In this document: positions 1 through 5,178 of the stretch, in pieces
How positions within the stretch are numbered: position 1 is the first letter of the stretch
Layout: the number at the start of each line of letters is the position of its first letter
From: an uncultured Synergistaceae bacterium
GTDB lineage: Bacteria; Synergistota; Synergistia; Synergistales; Aminobacteriaceae
DNA length: 5,699 bases
Direction: 5' to 3'
Assembly (NCBI GenBank): GCA_937870605.1
Contig: CALMZW010000119.1
Coordinates: 1 to 5,699, forward strand
Program-made: the position numbers and the translations under genes
Notes under the pieces: generated by a model
What the model was told of the DNA's origin: nothing
Seen by the model: only the letters and a program-made list of their open reading frames with translations
Databases searched by the model: none

Positions 1-845
1 AGCGTCAGGCAGACGTAGATCCAGCCCACGATCAGCGGGGCGAGGACCAGCATGGAATAGGCGGTCCGGCGCGACGAGGCGGACATGATGCGGATGGCGT
101 ACTGCGGGTTGGCCGCGACGCCGAGCCCCCAGGCGAGCATCATCGGAAAGATGAACGTCGGCCTTTCGGTTCCGAACGGACGCATCAGGTCCGGGCCGAG
201 CGCGGCGAACGAGCGGTGCAGTTCGATGGGGTTCCCGAGGCGTCCGAGCATGTAGACGGCCGGAACGGTCACGCCGATGAGGATGAGGGCGAGGTTCATC
301 TCATCGCTCGACGCGACGGACGCAAGTCCCCCGAACGTGGTGTAGAGCACGAAGAGGTAGACCAGCAGCGACGCGACCCACGAGGGAATGTCGAGCATGT
401 GGGAGACGATCCCCCCGAACGCCTGGAACTGCGTGACGATGTAGAACACGTACGCGAGAAGGAGCGCCGAGGCGCCGAGCGTCCGGAGGCGGATGTCCCC
501 GTACTCGGACGCGAGCCATTCGGGCAGGGAGAGCGCGCGGCTCTTCCGGAGGCGGATCACGGCGAACGGCAGCGCGAGCAGCCCGAGCATCCACCCGTTG
601 ACCGAACCCGTGAACGCGACGTATCCGTCGCGATAGAACCAGAGCGTGTACCCCACGAGCGACGCGGCGCTCATCCACGTCGCGCAGAACGTCGAGAGCG
701 AGGCGCGGAGTCCGAGATTTCGTCCGGCGAGATAGAAGCGCGTCCGGTTCTCGTTCCACGTGAAGGCCTGCCCCGCGAGCACGACGAGCAGGATGGCGTA
801 GACGCCGAACGCGATGAGATTTCCCACCGCCTGCGAGAGAATCAC
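1..845 (-). CDS. Sodium:solute symporter (SSS family), C-terminal part beyond window
   Basis: Inner-membrane secondary transporter that probably imports a small organic solute with Na+; the substrate cannot be told. The visible 281 residues begin at GTG (843-845) and stay open to the window edge. They show a hydrophobic first helix (about residues 8-28), the family signature FYLAGRNLG (37-45), a small-residue helix with WMSAASLVGY (57-66) where SSS proteins place the Na+ site, and TTFGGLASVASSD (169-181), also typical of SSS proteins. Several further hydrophobic helices follow. The usual family length is about 450-550 residues, so roughly half is missing. The GTG overlaps the TGA of the upstream micropeptide (GTGA), with AGGAA about 10 bases before it, so it is the last visible gene of the minus-strand operon and is probably translationally coupled. 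The family call is firm; the substrate is unknown. Confidence 0.93.
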   Translation of the reverse strand, partial: MILSQAVGNLIAFGVYAILLVVLAGQAFTWNENRTRFYLAGRNLGLRASLSTFCATWMSAASLVGYTLWFYRDGYVAFTGSVNGWMLGLLALPFAVIRLRKSRALSLPEWLASEYGDIRLRTLGASALLLAYVFYIVTQFQAFGGIVSHMLDIPSWVASLLVYLFVLYTTFGGLASVASSDEMNLALILIGVTVPAVYMLGRLGNPIELHRSFAALGPDLMRPFGTERPTFIFPMMLAWGLGVAANPQYAIRIMSASSRRTAYSMLVLAPLIVGWIYVCLT

Positions 846-946
846 CGGCGGCGCTTCCTTTCACGCAGCGTCCGGACGATCAGCGCCGGGAGGACGAGGA
901 GGACGGCGAACACGCACCAGTCGAGGAGAAGCGTTTCCCAGGGCAT
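842..946 (-). CDS. Single-helix micropeptide, probable symporter accessory protein
   Basis: A 34-residue ORF starting MPWETLLLDW, followed by one hydrophobic stretch (about residues 11-24) and a strongly basic tail ending RERKRRR. This is the layout of a one-pass inner-membrane protein with a cytoplasmic C-terminus by the positive-inside rule. It fills exactly the gap between the thioredoxin-like gene and the symporter, and its TGA overlaps the symporter GTG. Small membrane proteins encoded just before SSS transporters are a known arrangement (YjcH before ActP, YhdT before PanF, and short symporter accessory proteins in anaerobes), but I do not recognise this sequence as one of those families. 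The start is uncertain. ATG at 946 has no well-spaced ribosome site. A GTG at 956-958, four codons upstream, would give 38 residues and a GTGA overlap with the preceding stop, like the other junctions. Either start would rely on coupling. Confidence 0.6.
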   Translation of the reverse strand: MPWETLLLDWCVFAVLLVLPALIVRTLRERKRRR

Positions 947-954
947 GAAAAATG

Positions 955-1305
955 TCACACGCTCCCGTCCGCTTCGGGCGAAAGTCTGCGTTCGAGTTCC
1001 GAAAGAAGCGCGCCTTCTTCCGGGACGCCCCGGAACAGGAGCCGGCCGTCCAGCACCCACGTCGCCTCCGTCGCCCGCACGTTGAAGCGGATGAGATCGA
1101 ACAGAAAAAAAGCACACCGGGGATCGATCAGGTCGACCCGCAACCGGTCGCCGAAACGCTCGCGGACACGCCGGAGCAACGCCCCGACCGCCACACGGGC
1201 GGCCTGCATCGGAAAGGAACGCATTTCCTCCTCCCCGTACATGAAGTTGCTTCAGCAGGCGGAGGACATCGGGCGTTCGATGTAGATCCGGAGTTTCGAC
1301 GTCAC
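955..1305 (-). CDS. Thioredoxin-like selenoprotein with Cys-Sec motif (UGA read as Sec)
   Basis: A 116-residue redox protein if UGA at 1252-1254 is selenocysteine. From GTG (1303-1305) the frame reads MTSKLRIYIERPMSSAC, then UGA as residue 18, then SNFMYGEEEM, and on to TGA at 955. The parts on both sides make one thioredoxin-like fold: strand LRIYIE, active site C17-U18, a long helix, strand RLRVDLID, then ATWVLDGRLLFRGVP near residues 81-95. The last segment matches the post-cis-proline strands of thioredoxins, although the usual Pro is Ala81. The start is supported by GGGAGGGG 5-7 bases before GTG and a GTGA overlap with the ferredoxin stop. A conventional call would begin at ATG 1242 and lose the active site. 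The fold and Cys-Sec site resemble the thioredoxin-like (seleno)protein SaoT family, but I cannot confirm membership and the other sao genes are not visible. Alternatives are a true nonsense mutation or a sequencing error in a CC-type protein. Confidence 0.78.
1205..1241 (-). promoter_or_regulatory. Candidate bacterial SECIS hairpin downstream of UGA
   Basis: Just after the UGA the mRNA can fold with AGGAA (1225-1229) pairing UUCCU (1215-1219) around the loop AUGCG (1220-1224). The lower stem extends through G-U, A-U and G-C pairs with a bulged G (1231). The loop lies 28-32 bases after UGA, inside the 16-37 base range known for bacterial SECIS elements. In this fold the first loop G is the third base. 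A second fold that bulges one A and closes the loop as UGCG puts G at position two, closer to the consensus. This was folded by eye, without energies. Confidence 0.5.
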
Positions 1306-2135
1306 CGTGCGTCCCCTCCCTCTTCCGGAAGGCCGAGCGTCCCGCTCCGGACGGCTTCGAGCGTGACGGAACGATATTGCTGATGCGTCGCGCCGGGGAT
1401 TCCGATCGCATGCTCCGGACAGAAGGAGACGCACCGCTGGCAGTATTCGCAGCGATCGCCCATCTGCGGCGTTCCGTCCGGATCGAGGGAGATGTTCCCT
1501 ATGGGGCAGAGTTCCGCGCAGAGCCCGCAATTGACGCACTTCGCGCGGTCGAAGAAGAGCCGGAATTTTTTCCGGAATCCCCTGGGGCCCCACTCGCGCC
1601 GGGCGAGCGATGCGACGATGTCCGAAACGACGGGGATGCGTCCCCACGCGGCGCGTCCCTCGGCGATATCGTCCGCGAATGAGGCGGCGTCCGCCCGGGC
1701 CTTGGACGCCCGGCGTTCGTTCGCGGAACGGTCGATCGCGACATTGTGATAGTTGGACGGCATCAGGAAGACCTTCGCTCCGATCGGACGATAGCCCTTG
1801 TCGGTCAGGATCTTCCGGATCGAGCCGACGGCTCCGCCGGCGAAACCGGCCATCGTTCCGGCGTAAAAGACCTCGACGCCCGCTCCGTCCGACGTTCGGG
1901 GCGAAGGGGGAAGCGATTCCAGAAACCTCCAGACGAACGGGTAGGTCGAAAAGTAGGCGACCGTTGCGGCGATCCCCAGACACTGCCCCGGTTCGATCCC
2001 GGCGAACCCCTTTTCGATCCTGTGTCCCGCGACCGGGACGCCGCGGCGCCGGAACGCCGCGGCCATGGCCTCCGCGACGAGCAACGTGTTTCCGGAGCCG
2101 CTGAAATGGTAGAATTCCACAGATGTGCTTTGCAT
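1302..2135 (-). CDS. Flavodoxin-ferredoxin fusion protein (EFR1-type), 2x[4Fe-4S]
   Basis: Cytoplasmic electron carrier of 277 residues. The N-terminal flavodoxin-like domain carries the FMN phosphate loop SGSGNT (residues 12-17) after strand VEFYHF. The C-terminal bacterial ferredoxin domain has two complete cluster motifs, CVNCGLCAELCP (Cys 200, 203, 206, 210) and CEYCQRCVSFCP (Cys 229, 232, 235, 239). No membrane segment or signal peptide is seen. The order and length fit the EFR1 family ferredoxin proteins of anaerobes, whose partners are mostly unknown. ATG at 2133-2135 is chosen because AAGGAGG sits 7 bases upstream; upstream extension in the same frame runs through the likely promoter. 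It is the first gene of the minus-strand operon, and its TGA overlaps the GTG of the selenoprotein, so it is a natural candidate to supply electrons to it (inference). Confidence 0.93.
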   Translation of the reverse strand: MQSTSVEFYHFSGSGNTLLVAEAMAAAFRRRGVPVAGHRIEKGFAGIEPGQCLGIAATVAYFSTYPFVWRFLESLPPSPRTSDGAGVEVFYAGTMAGFAGGAVGSIRKILTDKGYRPIGAKVFLMPSNYHNVAIDRSANERRASKARADAASFADDIAEGRAAWGRIPVVSDIVASLARREWGPRGFRKKFRLFFDRAKCVNCGLCAELCPIGNISLDPDGTPQMGDRCEYCQRCVSFCPEHAIGIPGATHQQYRSVTLEAVRSGTLGLPEEGGDAR

Positions 2136-2162
2136 GTTCCGGCCTCCTTCGTTTCGTGCTGA

Positions 2163-2178
2163 CGCACCGACGGGTGCG
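2163..2178 (-). repeat. Perfect inverted repeat at the inferred operon transcript start
   Basis: CGCACC and GGTGCG form a 6-bp perfect palindrome around a 4-base spacer. It starts 6-7 bases downstream of the probable -10 box, so it would sit at the very 5' end of the flavodoxin-ferredoxin mRNA, about 27 bases before the ATG. No T-run follows, so it is not an intrinsic terminator. It could be an operator overlapping the start site or a 5' stabilising hairpin. Confidence 0.55.
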
Positions 2179-2183
2179 AAAAC

Positions 2184-2192
2184 ATTGTAGCA
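2184..2192 (-). promoter_or_regulatory. Probable extended -10 promoter of the ferredoxin-selenoprotein-symporter operon
   Basis: On the minus strand the sequence reads TGC-TACAAT, an extended -10 element (TGn plus five of six matches to TATAAT). No good -35 hexamer is seen at 16-18 bases, as is common for extended -10 promoters. Transcription would begin near 2177, giving a leader of about 40 bases before the ATG at 2135. The 95-base gap after ribonuclease H holds no strong terminator, so readthrough from that gene is also possible. Confidence 0.5.
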
Positions 2193-2230
2193 GGGAAACG
2201 CCGCCGAATCGTTCTTCGGAGACGCTGCGA

Positions 2231-2860
2231 TCAGATCCGGCCGATTCCCTCCGCGACGGCTTCCTTCGCGAGACGGTCCGCCTCGTCGTTCCACGGGTTT
2301 CCCGAATGCGCGAGCACCTTCACGAACTCGATCTTCAGGAATGCGCCGGCCTCCCGCATCGCGTCCGCGTACGCCTTCGTCCCCGTCCGCCCGGTCTTCC
2401 AGTCTCCCCGGGGCCAGCGCGCGATTCCTTCGTAGTCGTGATGGATCACGATGCGCCGCGCCCCGTGGGCCTTCGCGAACTCCACGGCCGCCATGGCCGC
2501 CAGGATCTCTCCCGCGACGTTGTGCATGGCCGCCAGGTCCGGATCGGCGCCCGAACGCCGGAGGCGTTCGACGCCGCCCTCCCAGTACACGATCGCGCCC
2601 GCGCCGTAAACGCGCGTCTTCGCGTCGAAACTTCCGTCAACATAGGCGATCATTTCGCCTCCGGCCGGCGACGGAGGCGAATCGCCGGTCACGAGAACCT
2701 CCGAAGGCGCCTCGCCGAGATACGCTTCGGCCTGCTCCCGCGTCGGGAAGCTCTTGAATTCGGCGCCCGCAAAGCCGGTCACCTGCGCGCGGCACTCGTC
2801 CCACGTCGCGAAGAGTCCGGTCCGTCGTCCCCTGCGGACGGCGTACACTTTGGATCCCAC
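2231..2860 (-). CDS. rnhA: Ribonuclease HI with N-terminal viroplasmin (hybrid-binding) domain
   Basis: Cytoplasmic endonuclease cutting the RNA strand of RNA-DNA hybrids; 209 residues. Residues 4-48 form the caulimovirus viroplasmin-type hybrid-binding domain (KVYAVRRGRRTGLFATWDEC, then VTGFAGAEFKSF). A Pro/Gly/Ser-rich linker (about 50-68) leads to the RNase H domain. The catalytic acids are visible: Asp75 in YVDGSF, Glu118 in NVAGEI, Asp142 in IHHDYEGIARW and Asp195 in NDEADRLAK. His185 matches the catalytic-loop histidine. Length and order fit two-domain bacterial/eukaryotic-type RNase H1. The GTG start (2858-2860) is chosen because GGAGG lies 7 bases upstream and the hybrid-binding domain begins right after it. 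The frame is open upstream to 2974, but that stretch crosses the promoter region. It is divergent from the FAH-family gene, and nothing links it functionally to its neighbours. Confidence 0.95.
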   Translation of the reverse strand: MGSKVYAVRRGRRTGLFATWDECRAQVTGFAGAEFKSFPTREQAEAYLGEAPSEVLVTGDSPPSPAGGEMIAYVDGSFDAKTRVYGAGAIVYWEGGVERLRRSGADPDLAAMHNVAGEILAAMAAVEFAKAHGARRIVIHHDYEGIARWPRGDWKTGRTGTKAYADAMREAGAFLKIEFVKVLAHSGNPWNDEADRLAKEAVAEGIGRI

Positions 2861-2885
2861 AGAACCACCTCCAGCACTTTTCCTA

Positions 2886-2894
2886 ATGGTAGCA
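2886..2894 (-). promoter_or_regulatory. Possible promoter of ribonuclease H
   Basis: On the minus strand TGC-TACCAT resembles an extended -10 box and places the transcript start near 2879, about 20 bases before the GTG with its Shine-Dalgarno site in between. There is no clear -35 hexamer. The TGC-TAC core matches that of the ferredoxin operon promoter. Confidence 0.35.
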
Positions 2895-2926
2895 CGGGAA
2901 ACGTGGCGGTTTCCGCGTTTCTTGAG

Positions 2927-2932
2927 TACAAT
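2927..2932 (+). promoter_or_regulatory. Probable -10 box of the FAH-family gene
   Basis: TACAAT lies 40 bases before the ATG, in the 112-base divergent region shared with ribonuclease H. The -35 region at 17 bases (TGGCGG) is a poor match, so the assignment rests on the -10 hexamer and position. Confidence 0.42.
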
Positions 2933-2972
2933 CAGTGCGAAACGCACATTCGACTGGTCTGGAGGGACGGAC

Positions 2973-3761
2973 ATGACTGTACGGTATCTTCGTTTTGAAC
3001 GGAACGGCCGCCGCTACGAGGGGATCGTGACCGACGGGGACGTTATCCGGGAGCTGCACGGAGACATCATGGACAAATGGGGACTCGGAGATCCCGTCTG
3101 CGCCGTCGCGGAAATCGACCGGTACCTTCCCCCGGTGCGACCGGGCAAGATCGTCTGCCTGGGGCTGAATTACCGGGACCACGCGGCGGAGATGAAACTG
3201 CAACTTCCCGAAGAACCGCTGCTTTTCCTGAAACCGTCGACGGCCGTCATCGCCCACGGAGACCCCATCCTGAGGCCGGCGATATCGAAGCGCGTGGACT
3301 ATGAGGCGGAGCTGGCGATCGTCATCGGACGGACCGCTCGCCACGTGTCGCGCGACGACGCGGACGACTTCATCCTGGGGTATGCGTGCGCCAACGACGT
3401 GACCGCGCGGGATCTGCAGTCGAAGGATGTCCAGTACACGCGCGCCAAGTCGTTCGATACCTTCGCCCCGCTCGGGCCGTGGATCGTGGCGGGGCTCGAT
3501 CCGTCGAACCTCGAAATCCGCATGTGGCGCAACGATTCGCTCGTCCAGCATTCGTCGACGGCGAATCTGATCTTTCCCGTGCCCGTCATCGTGGAGTTCG
3601 TCACGCAGGTGATGACGCTTCTCCCTGGCGACGTCATCATCACGGGGACGCCCTCGGGCGTCGGGCCGCTCTCCAATGGGGACGTCGCGCGCGTGGAGAT
3701 CGAAGGGATCGGGACACTTTCGAACCCGGTGGAAGACGAGATCATCGGGCGTTCTGCGTAG
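2973..3761 (+). CDS. Fumarylacetoacetate hydrolase (FAH) family enzyme
   Basis: Cytoplasmic metal-dependent enzyme of 262 residues. Family members hydrolyse, decarboxylate or hydrate 2-oxo/1,3-dicarbonyl acids such as acylpyruvates, oxaloacetate or homoprotocatechuate-pathway intermediates. A short N-terminal domain (1-56) precedes the FAH fold. The metal ligands are Glu111 and Glu113 in VDYEAELAIVIGR and Asp142 in CANDVTARDLQ. The GLNYRDHAAE segment carries His70 and Glu73, matching the His-Glu pair used by FAHD1-type enzymes. Lys159 in RAKSFDTFAPLGP and TGTPSGVG (224-231) complete the signature. Size and motifs fit the bacterial YcgM/YisK/FAHD1-like group, and the exact substrate cannot be read off. 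The ATG (2973) has GGAGGG 6 bases upstream; the open frame continues to 2754 but lies on the ribonuclease H promoter and gene. It precedes an M20 amidohydrolase by 68 bases, so the two may serve one catabolic route (inference). Confidence 0.94.
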   Translation: MTVRYLRFERNGRRYEGIVTDGDVIRELHGDIMDKWGLGDPVCAVAEIDRYLPPVRPGKIVCLGLNYRDHAAEMKLQLPEEPLLFLKPSTAVIAHGDPILRPAISKRVDYEAELAIVIGRTARHVSRDDADDFILGYACANDVTARDLQSKDVQYTRAKSFDTFAPLGPWIVAGLDPSNLEIRMWRNDSLVQHSSTANLIFPVPVIVEFVTQVMTLLPGDVIITGTPSGVGPLSNGDVARVEIEGIGTLSNPVEDEIIGRSA

Positions 3762-3778
3762 GGAACGACCCGCAGCCA

Positions 3779-3806
3779 TTGAAATGAACAGCAAGCACCC
3801 TATCCT
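3779..3806 (+). promoter_or_regulatory. Possible internal promoter before the M20 gene
   Basis: TTGAAA (3779-3784) and TATCCT (3801-3806) are separated by 16 bases, with five of six and four of six consensus matches. Transcription would start near 3812, just before the Shine-Dalgarno site. Since no terminator follows the FAH-family gene, the M20 gene could equally be co-transcribed with it. Confidence 0.33.
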
Positions 3807-3829
3807 GTGAATACGAGGTGAACCGGACA

Positions 3830-5035
3830 ATGGATCTTCAGACATTCGCCAGAATGGCGGAAGCGATAGCCCCGGACGTCATCGCCAACCGCAGAAGATT
3901 TCACGCGAATCCGGAACTCTTCTGGAAAGAGCGCGAGACGACGCTCTTCATCGAGAAGAGTCTCCGGGAGATGAACTTCGAGAACATCAAGGTCGGATTC
4001 GGCGGAGGGGATACGGGCGTGACCGCGGATCTGAATTCGCACCTCCCCGGTCCGTGCATCGCCATCCGCGCGGATATCGACGCGCTGCCTCTCGAAGAGG
4101 AATCGGACGTCCCGTTTCGCTCGACGGTCAAGGGCGTGATGCACGCGTGCGGACACGACGCGCACGCGGCGATCCTTCTCGGCGTCGCGTCGATCCTCTC
4201 GAAGGTGAGAGAGGATCTTCCGGGAAGAGTCCGGCTGATCTTCCAGCCCGCCGAGGAATCGGGCCTCAATTCGGGGGCGAAGCACATGATCGCCGAAGGC
4301 GCGCTTGACGGCGTCGACGCGATCATCGGGCTCCACGTCTGGTCGTCGCTTCCGTCGGGCGTCTTCGGACTCCGAAGCGGCGGAATGATGGCTTCGGCCG
4401 ACGTGTTCGAACTGACCGTGACGGGCAAGGGGGGGCACGGCGGACGTCCGCAGGAGGTCTTCGATCCCACGATCGCGGCGGCGACGATCATTACGACCAT
4501 GCAGACCATCATAAGCCGCGAGATCGATCCTCTCGATACGGCCGTCCTGAGCATCGGCAAGATCGAATCCGGAACGGCGCCGAATATCATTCCCGAAACC
4601 GCCAAGATCACCGGCTGCGTGCGGTCGACGAGTCCGGACGTCCGCGCCTCGATGGAAGGACGCATGAAGCGGATTTCCGACGGCATCTGCGCGGCGACGA
4701 GGTGCAAGGCGACTATGGTCTACACCCCCATCTACCCCGTGACGGTGAACGAACCCGGGATGACGGAACTCGCGAAGAATACGCTCTCGGATCTGTTCGG
4801 CGCGGAGCGGGTCGTCGAGACTCCTGTCGCGATGGGCTCGGAGGATTTCAGCTATTACGAGGAACGGATTCCCGGAACGTTCTTCTTCGCCGGCATGGCC
4901 GATCCGGCGAAGGGGACGGACGCGGCGCATCACAACCCCCGGTTCAAGGTTGACGAGGACATCCTTCAGGACTGTGTCGCGGGCCTGTGCGGCATCGCCT
5001 GGAACTGGATGGTCGCGAAAACGGGACGGAACTGA
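3830..5035 (+). CDS. M20D family metal-dependent amidohydrolase
   Basis: Cytoplasmic dinuclear-metal hydrolase of 401 residues that releases an amino acid from N-acyl or similar amide conjugates (IAA-amino acid hydrolase / hippurate hydrolase / N-acyl-L-amino-acid amidohydrolase group). The visible motifs are RRRFHANPEL (21-30), RADIDALPLEEE (80-91) with Asp82 near the site, HACGHDAHAA (105-114) with metal ligands Cys107 and His109, FQPAEE (138-143) with catalytic Glu142 and ligand Glu143, and His169 in LHVW. GKGGHGGRP (199-207) marks the lid/dimerisation domain. MGSEDFSYY (335-343) and His368 in HHNPRF close the site. All expected ligands are present and the length is normal. ATG 3830 is preferred, with GAGGTG about 9 bases upstream; a GTG at 3818 in the same frame would overlap that ribosome site. 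A strong terminator follows. The acyl group and amino acid accepted cannot be predicted. Confidence 0.96.
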   Translation: MDLQTFARMAEAIAPDVIANRRRFHANPELFWKERETTLFIEKSLREMNFENIKVGFGGGDTGVTADLNSHLPGPCIAIRADIDALPLEEESDVPFRSTVKGVMHACGHDAHAAILLGVASILSKVREDLPGRVRLIFQPAEESGLNSGAKHMIAEGALDGVDAIIGLHVWSSLPSGVFGLRSGGMMASADVFELTVTGKGGHGGRPQEVFDPTIAAATIITTMQTIISREIDPLDTAVLSIGKIESGTAPNIIPETAKITGCVRSTSPDVRASMEGRMKRISDGICAATRCKATMVYTPIYPVTVNEPGMTELAKNTLSDLFGAERVVETPVAMGSEDFSYYEERIPGTFFFAGMADPAKGTDAAHHNPRFKVDEDILQDCVAGLCGIAWNWMVAKTGRN

Positions 5036-5046
5036 ACGGAACGCGG

Positions 5047-5080
5047 GAGAGGGCCGGCGCGATCGGCTCTCTCTTTTTTT
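5047..5080 (+). terminator. Intrinsic terminator after the M20 gene
   Basis: GAGAGGGCCG (5047-5056) pairs with CGGCTCTCTC (5064-5073) over 10 bp with one G-U pair and a 7-base loop, followed by seven T (5074-5080). It lies 11 bases after the stop and ends the FAH/M20 transcription unit. Confidence 0.92.
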
Positions 5081-5102
5081 ACCTTCCCGGCCTTCGAGTG
5101 AG

Positions 5103-5108
5103 TATAAT
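5103..5108 (+). promoter_or_regulatory. Probable -10 box of the exported TPR-like gene
   Basis: A perfect TATAAT is placed right after the M20 terminator and 70 bases before the next ATG. No convincing -35 hexamer is seen at 17 bases, although TTTACC lies at a 19-base spacing. Transcription would begin near 5115, leaving a leader of about 64 bases. Confidence 0.55.
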
Positions 5109-5136
5109 AAACATGTGAAGTATCCCGAAAACATGT
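5109..5136 (+). repeat. Two AAACATGT copies spaced 20 bases apart
   Basis: AAACATGT occurs at 5109-5116 and again at 5129-5136. Each contains the palindrome ACATGT, and the start-to-start distance is 20 bases, close to two helical turns. Their place at the likely transcript start suggests a possible tandem operator; chance is not excluded for 8-mers. Confidence 0.4.
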
Positions 5137-5178
5137 TCTTGTTTCCAAACCCCAGGCGATTCGCAAGGAGGAGCGGCG

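Noticed and set aside
216..1085. 289-residue plus-strand open frame
   Set aside because: It is extremely Arg/Glu-rich and lies antisense to the symporter, micropeptide and selenoprotein genes, which show clear family signatures.
955..1242. A 95-residue ORF starting at ATG 1242 as a complete gene
   Set aside because: It would start inside the thioredoxin fold and lose the first strand and Cys pair. The same frame continues upstream through one UGA to a GTG with a strong ribosome site and a stop/start overlap.
1306..1983. Long minus-strand frame continuous with the start of the selenoprotein
   Set aside because: Upstream of 1305 it overlaps the flavodoxin-ferredoxin gene in another frame and is Arg/Gly/Pro-rich with no recognisable domain; only the 17 codons from 1305 are real.
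2204..2219. CCGAA/TTCGG hairpin as a terminator for ribonuclease H
   Set aside because: The stem is only 5 bp, with a 6-base loop and no following T-run on the minus strand; too weak to call.
2861..2974. Upstream extension of ribonuclease H
   Set aside because: The frame is open but the hybrid-binding domain starts at residue 4 from GTG 2860, which has a GGAGG site; the extension crosses both divergent promoters.
3818..3829. GTG 3818 as the start of the M20 protein
   Set aside because: This codon lies within the likely Shine-Dalgarno sequence for ATG 3830 and adds only four residues outside the family's conserved region.
2883..3845. 320-residue open frame antisense to the FAH-family gene
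   Set aside because: It has the same shadow composition, and the opposite strand encodes a complete FAH-family active site.
3800..5134. 444-residue open frame antisense to the M20 gene
   Set aside because: It has a shadow composition rich in Arg, His and Asp, no domain, and covers a gene with every active-site motif intact. Long antisense frames are expected at this GC content.
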